Part shown: positions 23,505 to 34,260 of the stretch, piece after piece
Numbering within the stretch: position 1 is the first letter of the stretch
Layout of the letters: every line of letters starts with the position of its first letter
Assembly: GCF_040939455.1 (NCBI RefSeq)
Contig: NC_134108.1
Coordinates: forward strand, 12,739,501 to 12,803,500
Origin: Microcebus murinus
Taxonomy: Eukaryota; Chordata; Mammalia; Primates; Cheirogaleidae
DNA: 64,000 nt
Direction of reading: 5' to 3'
The notes under the pieces: model-generated
Told to the model about the DNA's origin: nothing
Seen by the model: the letters and a program-made list of their open reading frames with translations, nothing else
Databases searched by the model: none
Made by a program: the position numbers and the translations under genes

Positions 23505-24475
23505 AAAAGACAAATGGAGATTCTAGCAGAAACTAGAGGAAAGAAGCAAGAAGACGAGCATACAGCGGACAAGGGCCGGAAGGAGGGGTACCTGAGACCC
23601 CGGGAGACTCCTCGGGAGGAGGCTGCGGAGGAGAACTGGAGGCTGAGACCACCGGAGCAGCCCGGAGACCAGCGGCAAGGGTAGGTGGATCTGCTTTTTC
23701 CCCTCCCCTGCATTCGGGACTGCTGGTGGGCTCCCCAGCGGGTGGAGAGACCTGCGGACATCAGCCCAGAGACTGCCGCCGCCTGCCAACGGTGAGCCTG
23801 TAGCAGACGTGGCACCAGGTTCCCAACTTCCTCCGGGCACCTCTGTGGGCAAGGACCCGAGCCGCGCGGCAGGCGCCATATTGCCTCCTCCTCCCCTCCG
23901 CCGACCCTACCCGCGGCTGCCCAGAGAGACAATACAGCCACCAGCCGGAGGCACCTCCAGGGAACGGGACCTTCCCGTTTGGGACCCCGCCCGCCCTCCC
24001 AGGTGCTGCTGGCACCGTGTTCCCAGGAAAACGGTGCCGACTCAGAGGCTGAGAGACATAGACCCAGCTTGGGCTCCCTGTGGGTGAATTGGGACCGGAA
24101 ATCCTCTCCCTGGTGGGGATACAGTTTGAACTCTGGGACCCAGAGGTCGGACCTGCAGACCAGATCCCCTGCACCGAGGGCTAGCATTGCCCGGGGCACA
24201 GAAGGATTATACGTGAACAGCCTACTGAGGTCTGTGTGCCTCCAGGGGTGGATCGGCGTCCTAGAGGGCAACCCTCCTCCCAGGAGGAGGCCGTGCGCCC
24301 AACCCAGGTGGCGTTCCTGTGCAGGGAACCTCCCCGCCGGCATCACAGTCCGGGGAGGCCTGGTGGCTTGTGGTCTAGCCTGCTGGCAGAGGCCCAGGAG
24401 TAGCTGCGGAGTTGGGGAGGGTGGAAAGAAGCGAGGCCTGCTGCAGACTGTGGGTCTCAACAGCCCCACCCCCAC
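23402..24475 (-). other. 357-codon antisense open frame in L1 5' UTR
   Basis: An uninterrupted frame runs from a Met codon at 24475 leftwards through the 5' UTR, crosses the L1 boundary at 23518/23519, and stops at 23402. About 39 C-terminal codons therefore come from flanking DNA. Predicted protein content is rich in Arg, Pro, Gly, Ser and Trp with no domain that I recognise. Human L1 has a short antisense ORF0 that can fuse to flanking sequence, but I see no homology to assign here. A second antisense frame (24174-23761, 137 codons) overlaps it. The older minus-strand L1 at 36-40 kb keeps recognisable versions of both frames near 39001-39379. The simplest reading is a chance frame in GC-rich DNA; translation is unproven. 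Confidence 0.35.
23505..23518 (+). repeat. L1 target-site duplication, 5' copy
   Basis: The 14 bases are identical to 29977-29990. The next base, 23519, is the first clear base of L1. One or two bases of ambiguity remain because the 3' copy merges with the A tail. Confidence 0.93.
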
Positions 24476-24821
24476 ACCCAGACTTTCTGGCTGAGCGGGA
24501 CCATTCCAGCCCCGCCCTGACAGCAGAGAACAGAACTTTGACCCCTGCTAACGGCCTGAGGGCAGGCTTACCCAACCCAGCTCCGCCCAGAACAAGAGCT
24601 GATAACAGGACTCAAAATCAACACCATAGCCTGTTCCTCCAAGCAAACGCCACCTACTGACAGGGACAGCATCTTGCACAGCCTTTCCACAGCACCCACT
24701 GACTCAACATACAGGGAGTGGTCCAATTTCACCCACAGGCACCACCTAACGCCTCAGAAACTAAACAAGGTGTGTGAATACCCAAACAATAACCTAAGGA
24801 AAGAAACAACAACTGATCGAC
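23519..24821 (+). promoter_or_regulatory. L1 5' UTR with internal promoter
   Basis: About 1.3 kb that is much richer in G, C and CpG than the flanks, especially 23560-24000. In L1 elements this region carries an internal RNA polymerase II promoter. A YY1-type core, 'ccatatt', sits at 23876-23882; in human L1 a YY1 site near position 20 fixes the start site, whereas here it is about 360 bases in, so an equivalent role is only inferred. Many CpGs survive, which fits recent insertion. Several frames are open on both strands because stop codons are rare in this composition. Confidence 0.8.
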
Positions 24822-25823
24822 ATGGGAAGAAATCAGCGAAAGAACTCAGGAAATATGAAGAACCAAACAGAAAACACACCCCCAAAGAGGAGCACCAGCC
24901 CCCTAGAAACGGACACCGACCAAAACCAGGCAACCAATATGACAGAAGAGGAATTTCGTATGTGGAACATAAGAACACTCACCCAGCTGCAACAACAACT
25001 CAACAACCAACACCAAGAAACCACAAAAAGTCTCCAGGATATGAGAAAAGAAATAGACACATTGAAGAAAAGTGTAACCGAACTCCTGGAAATGAAGAAT
25101 CAATTCAAGGAACTACAAAATACAGTGGAAAGTCTCAAGAACAGGGTAGATGAAGCAGAAGAAAGAATCTCAGAGCTTGAAGATAACACCCTCCAATTAA
25201 ATAAATCAGTCACAGAAATAGAGCAGAGAAACAAGAGAAAAGAGCAAAGTCTACAAGAGCTGTGGGATTATGTGAAAAAACCTAACGTGAGGGTCATAGG
25301 TTTAGCCGAGGGGGAGGAAGACAACACTCAAGGGCTGGACAAGCTTTTTGAAGATATAATAGAGGAAAATTTCCCAGGCCTTGCTCAAAATTTCGATATA
25401 CAAGTTCAAGAAGCCCAGAGGACCCCTGGGAGATTCAATGCAAACAGGAAGACGTCACGTCATGCAGTCATCAGACTGACCAAAGTATCAACTAAAGAGG
25501 CCCTTCTAAGAGCTGTAAGACAAAAGAAGCAAGTGACATACAAGGGAAAGCCAATTCGAATAACATCAGACTTCTCTAATGAGACTTTACAAGCAAGGAG
25601 AGACTGGGGCCCCATTCTCACTCTTTTGAAACAAAACAATGCCCAGCCTAGAATATTATTCCCTGCAAAACTAAGCTTCATATATGAAGGAGAAATAAAA
25701 ACATTCTCAGACAAGCAAAGGCTCAGAGAATTCACCAAGACAAGACCAGCCCTACAAGAAGTACTTAAAACAGCGTTATGCACGGAACATCATAATAATA
25801 ATCCAGGATATAAAAACAACTAA
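24822..25823 (+). CDS. L1 ORF1: L1 ORF1p, RNA-binding nucleic-acid chaperone
   Basis: The 333-residue protein is close to the usual primate length of about 338. ORF1p binds L1 RNA in the cytoplasm as trimers and forms the retrotransposition particle with ORF2p. A charged, flexible N-terminus (residues 1-50) is followed by a coiled coil at about 50-150 containing 'RVDEAEERISELED'. An RRM-type RNA-binding domain follows, with 'LWDYVKKPNVRVIGL', and then a C-terminal domain with 'YKGKPIRITSDFS', 'ARRDWGPILTLLKQ' and 'FPAKLSFIYEGEIKTF'. The basic stretch 'RRDW', important for RNA binding in the family, is present. The start codon has G at -3 and +4, a strong context. ORF2 begins 16 bases after the stop. 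The frame is uninterrupted and looks functional. Confidence 0.96.
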   Translation: MGRNQRKNSGNMKNQTENTPPKRSTSPLETDTDQNQATNMTEEEFRMWNIRTLTQLQQQLNNQHQETTKSLQDMRKEIDTLKKSVTELLEMKNQFKELQNTVESLKNRVDEAEERISELEDNTLQLNKSVTEIEQRNKRKEQSLQELWDYVKKPNVRVIGLAEGEEDNTQGLDKLFEDIIEENFPGLAQNFDIQVQEAQRTPGRFNANRKTSRHAVIRLTKVSTKEALLRAVRQKKQVTYKGKPIRITSDFSNETLQARRDWGPILTLLKQNNAQPRILFPAKLSFIYEGEIKTFSDKQRLREFTKTRPALQEVLKTALCTEHHNNNPGYKNN

Positions 25824-25839
25824 AACCCAAAGATATTAA

Positions 25840-28800
25840 ATGCCAGATATTACAATGGCTCAAGACAGAAATCATAGCAACAACATCCAACCCAACAGAA
25901 TGATCAGTAATCTACCTTACCTATCAGTTCTCTCAATAAATGTGAATGGCTTAAACTCTCCACTCAAGAGACATAGGCTGGCTGAATGGATAAGAAAATA
26001 CAGGCCAAGTATATGCTGTCTTCAGGAAACACACTTAACCTGCAAGGATGCACATAGACTAAAAATAAAAGGGTGGAGATCAATATTCCAAGCAAATAGA
26101 AGCCAAAAGAAGGCTGGTGTGGCAGTTCTAATTTCAGACGATTTAGTTTTTAAACCAACAAAAGTAGTAAAAGACAAAGAGGGTCATTATATAATGGTGA
26201 AGGGCACAGTCCAACAAGAAGAGATAACAATTTTAAATATATATGCACCCAACTTAGGTGCACCCAGATTCATAAAGCAAACCTTACTGGAGCTAAGCAA
26301 ATGGATTAATAGCAACTCCATAATCGCCGGGGATTTCAACACCCCACTGACGGCACGAGACAGATCCTCCAAACAGAAAATTAATAAAGAAATAATGGAC
26401 TTAAACAAAACTCTAGAACAATTGGGTCTGACAGACATCTACAGAACATTCTACCCAAAATCCACTGAATATACGTTCTTCTCGTCAGCTCACGGGACAT
26501 TCTCTAAGATTGACCATATCCTAGGACACAAAGAAAATCTCAAGAAATTTAAAAAAATAGAAATCATACCATGTACCTTCTCAGATCACAGTGGAATAAA
26601 ACTAGAAATCAACCCTAATAGAAACTCACATTTCTACACAAAAACGTGGAAATTAAACAACCTCCTACTAAATGATTACTTCGTAAATGAAGAAATCAAG
26701 ACGGAAATAAAAAACTTCTATGAAGAAAACGACAATGGAGAGACAAGTTATCAACTCCTCTGGGACACAGCTAAAGCAGTTCTGAGAGGAAAGTTTATCT
26801 CCATAAATGCCTATAACCAAAAGGCAAGAAGATCACAAATAGACAATCTAATGAAACGACTCAAAGAGCTGGAAAAAGAAGAACAGACCAACCCCAAACC
26901 CAGCAGAAGAAGTGAAATCAACAAGATCAAATCAGAACTAAACGAAATTGAAAACAGGAAAGCTATTCAGGAGATTAATAAAACAAAAAGTTGGTTCTTT
27001 GAAAAAATAAACAAGATTGACACGCCGTTGGCTAAGCTAACGAAAAGCAGAAAAGAGAAATCTCTAATAAGCTCCATCAGGAATAAAAAAGGAGATATCA
27101 CAACTGATCCCAAAGAGATACAAGATACAATTTATGAATACTACAAAAATCTTTATGCACACAAACTGGAAAATGTGGAGGAAATGGACAAATTTCTAGA
27201 AACACACAGCCTCCCTAGGCTCAACCAGGAAGAAATAGATTCCCTGAACAGACCAATCTCAACAGCTGAAATAGAAACAGCAATTAAAAATCTCCCTAAA
27301 AAGAAAAGTCCCGGTCCAGATGGCTTCACACCTGAATTTTACCATACTTACAAAGAAGAACTAGTACCTATCTTGCAGAAACTATTCCACAACATCGAGA
27401 AGAACGGAAACCTCCCCGATACCTTTTATGAAGCGAATATTACTCTGATACCAAAACCAGGAAAGGATGCAACAAAAAAAGAAAACTACAGACCAATATC
27501 CCTAATGAATATAGATGCAAAAATTTTCAACAAAATCTTAGCTAACCGAATCCAGACACTTATCAAAAAAATAATCCACCACGACCAAGTGGGCTTCATC
27601 CCAGGGATGCAGGGATGGTTCAACATACGTAAATCTATAAATGCAATTCACCACATAAACAGAAGCAAAAACAAAGACCACATGATCCTTTCAATAGATG
27701 CAGAAAAAGCTTTTGACAAAATTCAACACCCTTTCATGATACGAACACTTAAGAAAATAGGCATAGAAGGGACATACCTAAAAATGATACAAGCCATATA
27801 TGACAGACCCATAGCCAACATCATACTGAATGGGGAAAGATTGAAATCATTCCCACTTAGAACTGGAACCAGACAAGGCTGCCCACTATCTCCACTTCTG
27901 TTCAACATAGTGCTGGAAGTCTTGGCTACAGCAATCAGACAGGAAAATGGAATCAAAGGTATCCAAATAGGAGCAGAAGAGATCAAACTTTCATTGTTTG
28001 CTGATGATATGATATTGTATCTAGAAAACCCCAAGGATTCAACCAAGAAACTCCTGGAACTGATCAATGAATTTAGTAAAGTCTCAGGATACAAAATTAA
28101 TACACAGAAATCAGAGGCATTCATATACGCCAACAACAATCTAATTGAGAACCAAATCAAAGACTCAATTCCCTTCACAATAGCAACAAAGAAATTAAAG
28201 TACCTAGGAATATATTTAACCAAAGAGGTAAAAGACCTCTACAGGGAGAACTATGAAACACTGAGGAAGGAAATAGCAGAGGATGTAAACAGATGGAAAT
28301 CCATACCATGCTCGTGGATCGGCAGACTCAATATCATCAAAATGTCTATACTACCCAAACTGATCTACAGATTCAATGCAATACCTATTAAAATCCCATC
28401 AGCATTCTTCACAGATATAGAAAAAATAATTTTACGCTTCGTATGGAACCAAAGAAGACCCCGAATATCAAGAGCAATTCTAGGCAACAAAAACAAAATG
28501 GGAGGCATTAATATGCCAGATATCAAACTATACTACAAAGCTGTAGTAATTAAAACAATATGGTATTGGCACAAAAACAGGAATATTGACCAGTGGAACA
28601 GATGTGAGAATCCTGATATAAAACCATCCTCATATAGCCATCTCATCTTTGACAAAGCAGACAAAAACATACGCTGGGGAAAAGAATCCCTCTTCAATAA
28701 ATGGTGCTGGGAAAACTGGATAGCCACCTGTAGAAGGCTAAAACAGGACCCACACCTTTCACCTCTCACAAAAACCAACTCACGCTGGATAACAGACTTA

Positions 28801-29730
28801 AACCTAAGATATGAAACTATTAGAACTCTAGAGGAAAAAGTTGGTAACACTCTCCTAGACATCGGCCTGGGCAAAGAGTTTATGAAGAAGTCCCCAAAGG
28901 CAATCACAGCAGCAACAAAAATAAATAAATGGGACATGATCAAACTACAAAGCTTCTGCACAGCCAAAGAAATAGTCATGAAAGTAAACAGACAACCTAC
29001 AGAATGGGAGAAAATTTTTGCATCCTATGCATCCGATAAGGGACTGATAACTAGAATATACTTAGAACTCACGAAAATTAGGAAGAAAAAATCAAATAAC
29101 CCCATTAAAAAGTGGGCAAAGGACTTGAACAGAAATTTTTCTAAAGAAGACAGAAGAATGGCCAACAAACATATGAAGAAATGCTCAACATCTCTAATCA
29201 TCAGGGAAATGCAAATCAAAACCACAATGAGATATCACTTAACCCCAGTGAGAATGGCCTTTATCAAAAAATCTCCAAACAATAAATGCTGGCGTGGTTG
29301 CGGAGAGAGAGGAACACTCCTACACTGCTGGTGGGACTGCAAACTAGTTCAACCTCTGTGGAAAGCAATATGGAGATACCTTAAAGCGATACAAGTGAAT
29401 CTACCGTTTGATCCAGCAATCCCATTGCTGGGCATCTACCCAAATGATCCAGTGACACTCTACAAAAAAGACACCTGCACTCGAATGTTTATAGCAGCAC
29501 AATTCATAATCGCAAGGCTGTGGAAACAGCCCAAGTGCCCATCAACCAAAGAATGGATTAATAAAATGTGGTATATGTACACCATGGAGTACTATTCAGC
29601 TCTAAGAAACAATGGTGATATAGCACACCTTATATTTTCCTGGTTAGAGCTGGAACCCATACTACTAAGTGAAGTATCCCAGGAATGGAAAAACAAGCAC
29701 CAGATATATTCTCCAGCAAACTGGTATTAA
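25840..29730 (+). CDS. L1 ORF2: L1 ORF2p, endonuclease and reverse transcriptase
   Basis: An open frame of 1296 codons. ORF2p nicks target DNA at TTTT/AA and copies L1 RNA from the free 3' end. Met codons lie at residues 1, 6 and 21; Met21 aligns with the human start and would give 1276 residues, while Met6 has the best initiation context. Endonuclease residues, numbered from Met1, are all present: N34, E63, Y135, D165 and N167 in 'AGDFN', D225 in 'KIDHI', and H250 in 'SDHS'. The reverse transcriptase follows, with '[14 protein letters not shown]', '[18 protein letters not shown]', '[12 protein letters not shown]', '[14 protein letters not shown]' and the catalytic 'FADD' (720-723). The C-terminus has the L1 zinc-knuckle-like CX3CX7HX4C set at C1150, C1154, H1162 and C1167. 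No inactivating change is visible. Translation of ORF2 in L1 normally depends on termination and reinitiation after ORF1. Confidence 0.97.
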   Translation: MPDITMAQDRNHSNNIQPNRMISNLPYLSVLSINVNGLNSPLKRHRLAEWIRKYRPSICCLQETHLTCKDAHRLKIKGWRSIFQANRSQKKAGVAVLISDDLVFKPTKVVKDKEGHYIMVKGTVQQEEITILNIYAPNLGAPRFIKQTLLELSKWINSNSIIAGDFNTPLTARDRSSKQKINKEIMDLNKTLEQLGLTDIYRTFYPKSTEYTFFSSAHGTFSKIDHILGHKENLKKFKKIEIIPCTFSDHSGIKLEINPNRNSHFYTKTWKLNNLLLNDYFVNEEIKTEIKNFYEENDNGETSYQLLWDTAKAVLRGKFISINAYNQKARRSQIDNLMKRLKELEKEEQTNPKPSRRSEINKIKSELNEIENRKAIQEINKTKSWFFEKINKIDTPLAKLTKSRKEKSLISSIRNKKGDITTDPKEIQDTIYEYYKNLYAHKLENVEEMDKFLETHSLPRLNQEEIDSLNRPISTAEIETAIKNLPKKKSPGPDGFTPEFYHTYKEELVPILQKLFHNIEKNGNLPDTFYEANITLIPKPGKDATKKENYRPISLMNIDAKIFNKILANRIQTLIKKIIHHDQVGFIPGMQGWFNIRKSINAIHHINRSKNKDHMILSIDAEKAFDKIQHPFMIRTLKKIGIEGTYLKMIQAIYDRPIANIILNGERLKSFPLRTGTRQGCPLSPLLFNIVLEVLATAIRQENGIKGIQIGAEEIKLSLFADDMILYLENPKDSTKKLLELINEFSKVSGYKINTQKSEAFIYANNNLIENQIKDSIPFTIATKKLKYLGIYLTKEVKDLYRENYETLRKEIAEDVNRWKSIPCSWIGRLNIIKMSILPKLIYRFNAIPIKIPSAFFTDIEKIILRFVWNQRRPRISRAILGNKNKMGGINMPDIKLYYKAVVIKTIWYWHKNRNIDQWNRCENPDIKPSSYSHLIFDKADKNIRWGKESLFNKWCWENWIATCRRLKQDPHLSPLTKTNSRWITDLNLRYETIRTLEEKVGNTLLDIGLGKEFMKKSPKAITAATKINKWDMIKLQSFCTAKEIVMKVNRQPTEWEKIFASYASDKGLITRIYLELTKIRKKKSNNPIKKWAKDLNRNFSKEDRRMANKHMKKCSTSLIIREMQIKTTMRYHLTPVRMAFIKKSPNNKCWRGCGERGTLLHCWWDCKLVQPLWKAIWRYLKAIQVNLPFDPAIPLLGIYPNDPVTLYKKDTCTRMFIAAQFIIARLWKQPKCPSTKEWINKMWYMYTMEYYSALRNNGDIAHLIFSWLELEPILLSEVSQEWKNKHQIYSPANWY

Positions 29731-29980
29731 CTGAGTAGCACCTAAGTGGACACATAGGTGCTACAGTAATAGGGTATTGGGCAGGTGGGAGGGGGGAGGG
29801 GGGCGGGTATATACATACATAGTGAGTGAGATGTGCACCATCTGGGGGATGGTCATGATGGAGACTCAGACTTTTGGGGGGAGGGGGGGAAATGGGCATT
29901 TATTGAAACCTTAAAATCTGTACCCCCATAATATACCAAAATAAAAAAAATAATTAAAAAAAAAAAAAAAAAAAAAAAAA
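29731..29980 (+). other. L1 3' UTR with G-runs and A tail
   Basis: The 3' UTR has two guanine-run tracts, 29784-29808 (three or more runs of G3 to G6) and 29875-29889. Both could form G-quadruplexes, a known property of L1 3' UTRs. The poly(A) signal 'aataaa' at 29940-29945 is followed by 'aattaaaa' and 25 uninterrupted A. Reverse-complement relatives of this end are seen at 36130 and 51688. Confidence 0.9.
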
Positions 29981-29990
29981 GACAAATGGA
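29977..29990 (+). repeat. L1 target-site duplication, 3' copy
   Basis: Identical to 23505-23518; the first four A cannot be separated from the A tail. Confidence 0.93.
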
Positions 29991-32959
29991 AAACACTAAA
30001 CTTTTATTTTTTTAAAAATATGCCTAAAGAAGTATCACATATGAATTAACAAGTTAATATAAATATTGAAAATATTAAAATAAAATAATCAAATTTTGAA
30101 GAGGATGAAATAATGCAAATGGAAATATTAGTTTCTTAATTTCTTTGTCTTCATTATTTCCTCATCTTTATTTTTAGATACTCAATAGGAAGTATTAAAA
30201 TTAGATAATCAAAAGAGAGAGGGTTGCACATATTATTTAGAGCTTTAAATGGAAGGACATGAAAGAATAACTTAAAATGTGACTCAGAAGTAGAAAAGAA
30301 AACTGAGAGAAAAACAGTTTAATACAAGGGCGGCAGGAGAATCTATCTACAATAAATAAAGAATAAAAGAGATTAGGTATATTAAAGGCAACCACTAGAA
30401 GAACTAAAGCTACACACCTTCCAAATTATTGCAGGGAAAACACTCATGCAAATACAATATCACAAATTAAACAATTAAGTTAAGGTTTGGAACAGTATAT
30501 AGAGTTTTCTGGAAGGAATCACAAGAAGTTATTAACAGTGGTTTTATACAGAGAAGATATCACAGGTAGGGGATGGAAAGATCAGGTAGACAATATTATA
30601 GCTTTTGCTTTATATTTTCCTATACTACTCTTATTCTTTAAATACTTTATACTTATCTGCATTAACAGGTTCTGTTATATAATATATTAATCATTAAGAA
30701 AATAATTAAATAAGGTATATAGTAATTTGCAAATCTCACAAATCTTTATATGTGTACTACATGCATACATTTGCTTTTGCACAATGATTAATTGTAATTG
30801 TTACAGTCCAAATTGAATTTATTGTTTCTGTCCATATGCATGTAAATTTAGCTTATGAGTACATGGGCAATGAAAAAGAGACAGAAAGGAAAAGAGAGAA
30901 AGTGAGATCAAACATTACAAGTATTTTACTATGTTATTTTAAGTTATTTTCTTTCTTTTTTTTTTTTTAATTACTCTTCCCTTCATTAGAAATGAACAGG
31001 AATATAATCAATAAAGACAGGACATACTAAGAATCTGCTCACTATTTATACTGGAAATATTTTTTACATACAATGGGATTTAAAATAAGCTGAAATCAAC
31101 AAAATAGAGGGCTCTTGGGAAGTAGAAGGTGAGGGGTAGTATGGAGCTATAAGGGTAAAATTTTATTCCACGTTTATAAAAACAGTGAGTAACAGCAAAA
31201 GAGCCAAGTCCTACATTAAATAAGAAACATGGCTGGGGATGTTTAGAAGGAAAATTTTATGATAAATTTAGAAAGGTTTTAGAGTTAATGGTGGATGTGA
31301 GTAGAGAATATTTTGTGTAGAGAGAAGACACCCAATTAAAATAAAAAATTCTTGGTCAATATTTTTGTTAACCAAATATAGAAGTATCAGTTGTTTATTA
31401 AAGGCCCTAAACTATTAGATATTTAAGAAAGATCCAAGACTTATCTGATGTGGTTCTAAATTTAGTAATTTATAAGCTGTGAAAAAAATGATATTGAAGA
31501 AGTTGCTGTCGTAAAGAGTGATATATACTCAAAATTGTATGAATAAGGGAAAATTCTGAAATCAGTATATAATGGTTTAGAGATATGTGTACTCTTTAGA
31601 AACCATGAACATCTACAAGGTCTGTGAAATTTGATTTATATCAAGTGGAATGTGTTATCTAAAGTAAGATTGTTTCTCTCACCCCAGATATGATTAAAAA
31701 ATGAATATTACCAAGGCAAAAACCAATTGTACTCTCCTAACTGTCCAGGAAAGAGATCGTTTTGGCCCAAAAACAAGACCAGCCTGGCCCAGTTGGCAGC
31801 TCCTAGGTGTGGAAATAGATGCATCAGGCTTTTTTAGCCTCATGCCCTAAAATTTTATAATTATGTAAATTCACCTAGCATTTGGATTACACATTCACCA
31901 AGACTCCATCTAATTATAACTTGGCTTCTCACCTATCTTTTCAGGGAAAGAATTGGTAAGTCAGAAAACATAGTTGTATAATCTTCCTGGATTTTATAAT
32001 TCTTATTATAAAGTAATATACCAGTATGGGTTCCTGCACCAGCCTTGGAGACCTTATTTAATTTGAAGTTATTTAATTTGACCTTATTTAATTATTGAGA
32101 GATGGATCCATTCCTGGTATACTAATAAAGATCAGATTTCTGATACTGAAGATGAAGGTGGTGGATCTGTGTCTGTATTTAAGGAGAGCAAGCTAAATGG
32201 TGTTGGATTTATCAAAATGAAAGTGCCATCCAGTGTGAAAGTCTCTGAGTCTCCAGCCCACCATCTGCTTTGATAACACTCTACCATTCTATACTGTTTA
32301 CCCACCTAGCTCTGAAACACTTATATAGTTAAACTCAAGCAACATAACATGTCATAACTCACAGTAAGGACCAATTTCCATAGTTCAAACTATAAGTTGT
32401 ATAGCAATTCAAAGAAAGGGAAAAAAAAAAACTATCAATAGAAAATCTGAAAAAGTTAGTGAGATATATAACTGAAACCTAAAGTTGAAGAATGTGCAGT
32501 ATTTGGTCATATAGAATAATAAATTTGAGAAAAGTTATTCTAGGCAAAGAATGAGTCTAGGAGCAAAAGTCTGAATATAAAAGAAACAAGCAGATAATGG
32601 AGTATGGGGCCTTGAAGGTCATGCTTTTGTGTGATAAAAGTTAAAGATTATAGGTAATTTCAGCTTTTAAAAATGCCTAAAACAATAGCATTGTATTTAC
32701 AAGGGCTGATTGATTTATGTTTACTTAGTAATCATCCAAGATCTCTATGTGGATTCTATAAGATTATGCTCAGCTATTATTATCAGTTTGTTTTTTACAT
32801 TATATCACATTTTATTAGAATCTCAAAACACATTTACAACATTACTAAGGTTAATCAAGGAACTTAAAGAGTTGGTTTAATCTTAGCCATCTTCCTAATT
32901 GGAAAGCCTTCAGCAAGTGCCTCTCACTATGACAGGAAAGCAGTAAAGTATCTCCCCTC
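29991..32959. other. AT-rich DNA with nothing recognised
   Basis: No named repeat, gene or RNA. A short imperfect triplication of 'ttatttaatttg' occurs at about 32054-32095. Confidence 0.4.
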
Positions 32960-33330
32960 TCCCTTTCCTCTTCTGTGACTCCAATTGCATGTATGTTAGA
33001 CCAGTTGGTTTTGTCTCACAGGTCACTGAGGGTCTTTTCTTTCATTTCTACTCATTTCTTCTTTTTTCAGTTTGCACAGTCCTATTGTTATGTGTTAAAG
33101 CCTAGTGTTCTTTGATTTTGCAGTCTTTTATCTACTATGGATCCCCCTTGATTTCTAAGATAAACTGTATTTTCATTTGTATAAATTCTAGTCAGTATAC
33201 TTTATCTTCTATTTTTCATCTCATATATTCAAGTATTTCTTTAAATCTGTAAGCATATTTATAATAACTTTTTTCAAAAGTTCTCATCTTATGATGTCAT
33301 TATTTCTGGACCAGCAGGATTTGACTTCAT
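32960..33330 (-). mobile_element. Old L1/HAL1-like ORF1-region fragment
   Basis: On the + strand, 'gtgactccaattgcatgtat' and 'tgttagaccagttggttttg' followed by 'tctcacaggtcactgagg' match the reverse complement of old L1 or HAL1 ORF1 sequence, and the trailing 'tttcaaaagttctcatctta' fits its continuation. It is heavily diverged and non-coding. Confidence 0.5.
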
Positions 33331-33335
33331 TAAAT

Positions 33336-33376
33336 ACTTTCTTCACCTTCTTCACTTTCTTCACTTTCTTCACTCC
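33336..33376. repeat. Short tandem repeat, unit 'ttcttcact'
   Basis: About four copies of a nine- to ten-base unit ('ttcttcaccttcttcactt') with small changes. Confidence 0.8.
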
Positions 33377-33639
33377 AACACCTTCTTTATTAGGCCTTCA
33401 GGAGAGTACATTTGCTTTTGTTTCCTTCTAGCTACACATATTCCATTAGAGAGCTCACATAGCAGCATGGCTGAAAAAATAATATAAATGTCAAATACCC
33501 CCAAATTATACCCCTAGTTTAGAGAACTCTCCTCAAATCCAGATTCATCTATCCACTGTCTAAGCTGCTTCTCCACATGGGTGTCTAACAGTCTCAAATC
33601 CAATTTATCAAAAACCAAATGTCTGATTTTTCCCAAAAT

Positions 33640-34025
33640 GCTTTCACTTGCAGTTTTTACCATCTCACTTCATGGACTGGGATACTCTTTTTAAAGATAT
33701 CTACACAGCCCTTTGTTTTTGTTCAAATGTCACATTCTCAGTGAGGTTTACTCTAATCATCTAACTTAAAATCATGCACCCTAACCCTCTACATTCAACA
33801 CTCCAATTCCCTTACACTGCTCTATTTTTCTCAAAGTATTTACTATGTCCCAATACTTTATACCTAACACTTTACTTATTCATTATAATTTTTATTTATA
33901 GTCTCAAACTCCCATATAAAATATCAGCTTCACGAGGTAAGGAATTTCGGTCTTTTTACTTAACTAATATATCTCAAATCTGGCATGTGTTGATATTGGC
34001 ATCAATGACATATAGTAATTACTGC
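33640..34025 (+). mobile_element. L2 LINE 3' fragment
   Basis: The string 'gttcaaatgtcacattctca', 'gtgaggtttactctaatcat', then 'tgctctatttttctcaaag' and 'agcttcacgaggtaaggaat' follows the L2 3' end in order, up to 'tggcatgtgttgatattggc'. It is strongly decayed. Confidence 0.6.
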
Positions 34026-34260
34026 TAGATTAAGTCAGTTATTTGGCAATTACATAAGCACAGCATTGAGGCATCAGTTCTACAATTAATATAAAATATA
34101 ATTTCAATCTGATATTATATTTTTGAATATTTCTTAAAATTAAATGTTTTATCTCACACTTGAACTAAGCTGTTCACCAAGGGTGAAGCTTGTGTTTTGG
34201 AATTTTAGTTCTACAATTATTACTGTATTGCTTTGTACATAGTAAGAAGTACAGGCTAAA

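Larger units (their letters stand above)
23505..29990 (+). mobile_element. L1: Full-length LINE-1 with TSD
   Basis: A 14-bp duplication, 'aaaagacaaatgga', lies at 23505-23518 and at 29977-29990. Between the copies are a GC-rich 5' UTR, ORF1, ORF2, a 3' UTR, an 'aataaa' signal (29940-29945) and 25 A (29956-29980). The pre-insertion strand read 'gatt/aaaagaca', so the nicked bottom strand was TTTT/AATC, an excellent L1 endonuclease site. The body is about 6.46 kb, normal for a complete primate L1. Both reading frames are open from end to end. A perfect TSD, an intact A tail and intact frames together indicate a young copy, perhaps still able to move. The sequence differs from human L1 in many codons, in line with a lemur-lineage L1. 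Confidence 0.97.

Noticed and set aside
23979..24494. 171-codon + frame in the L1 5' UTR
   Set aside because: GC-rich DNA has few stops; there is no homology and no counterpart in known L1 organisation.
24674..25153. 159-codon + frame overlapping the L1 ORF1 start
   Set aside because: It is an alternative frame of the true ORF1 region; the translated ORF1p homology lies in the frame starting at 24822.
27723..28223. 166-codon minus frame within L1 ORF2
   Set aside because: Shadow of the real ORF2 coding strand.
33336..33376. Repeated 'ttcttcact' units as a possible CRISPR-like array
   Set aside because: Units are directly adjacent, with no spacers, and the host is a mammal.
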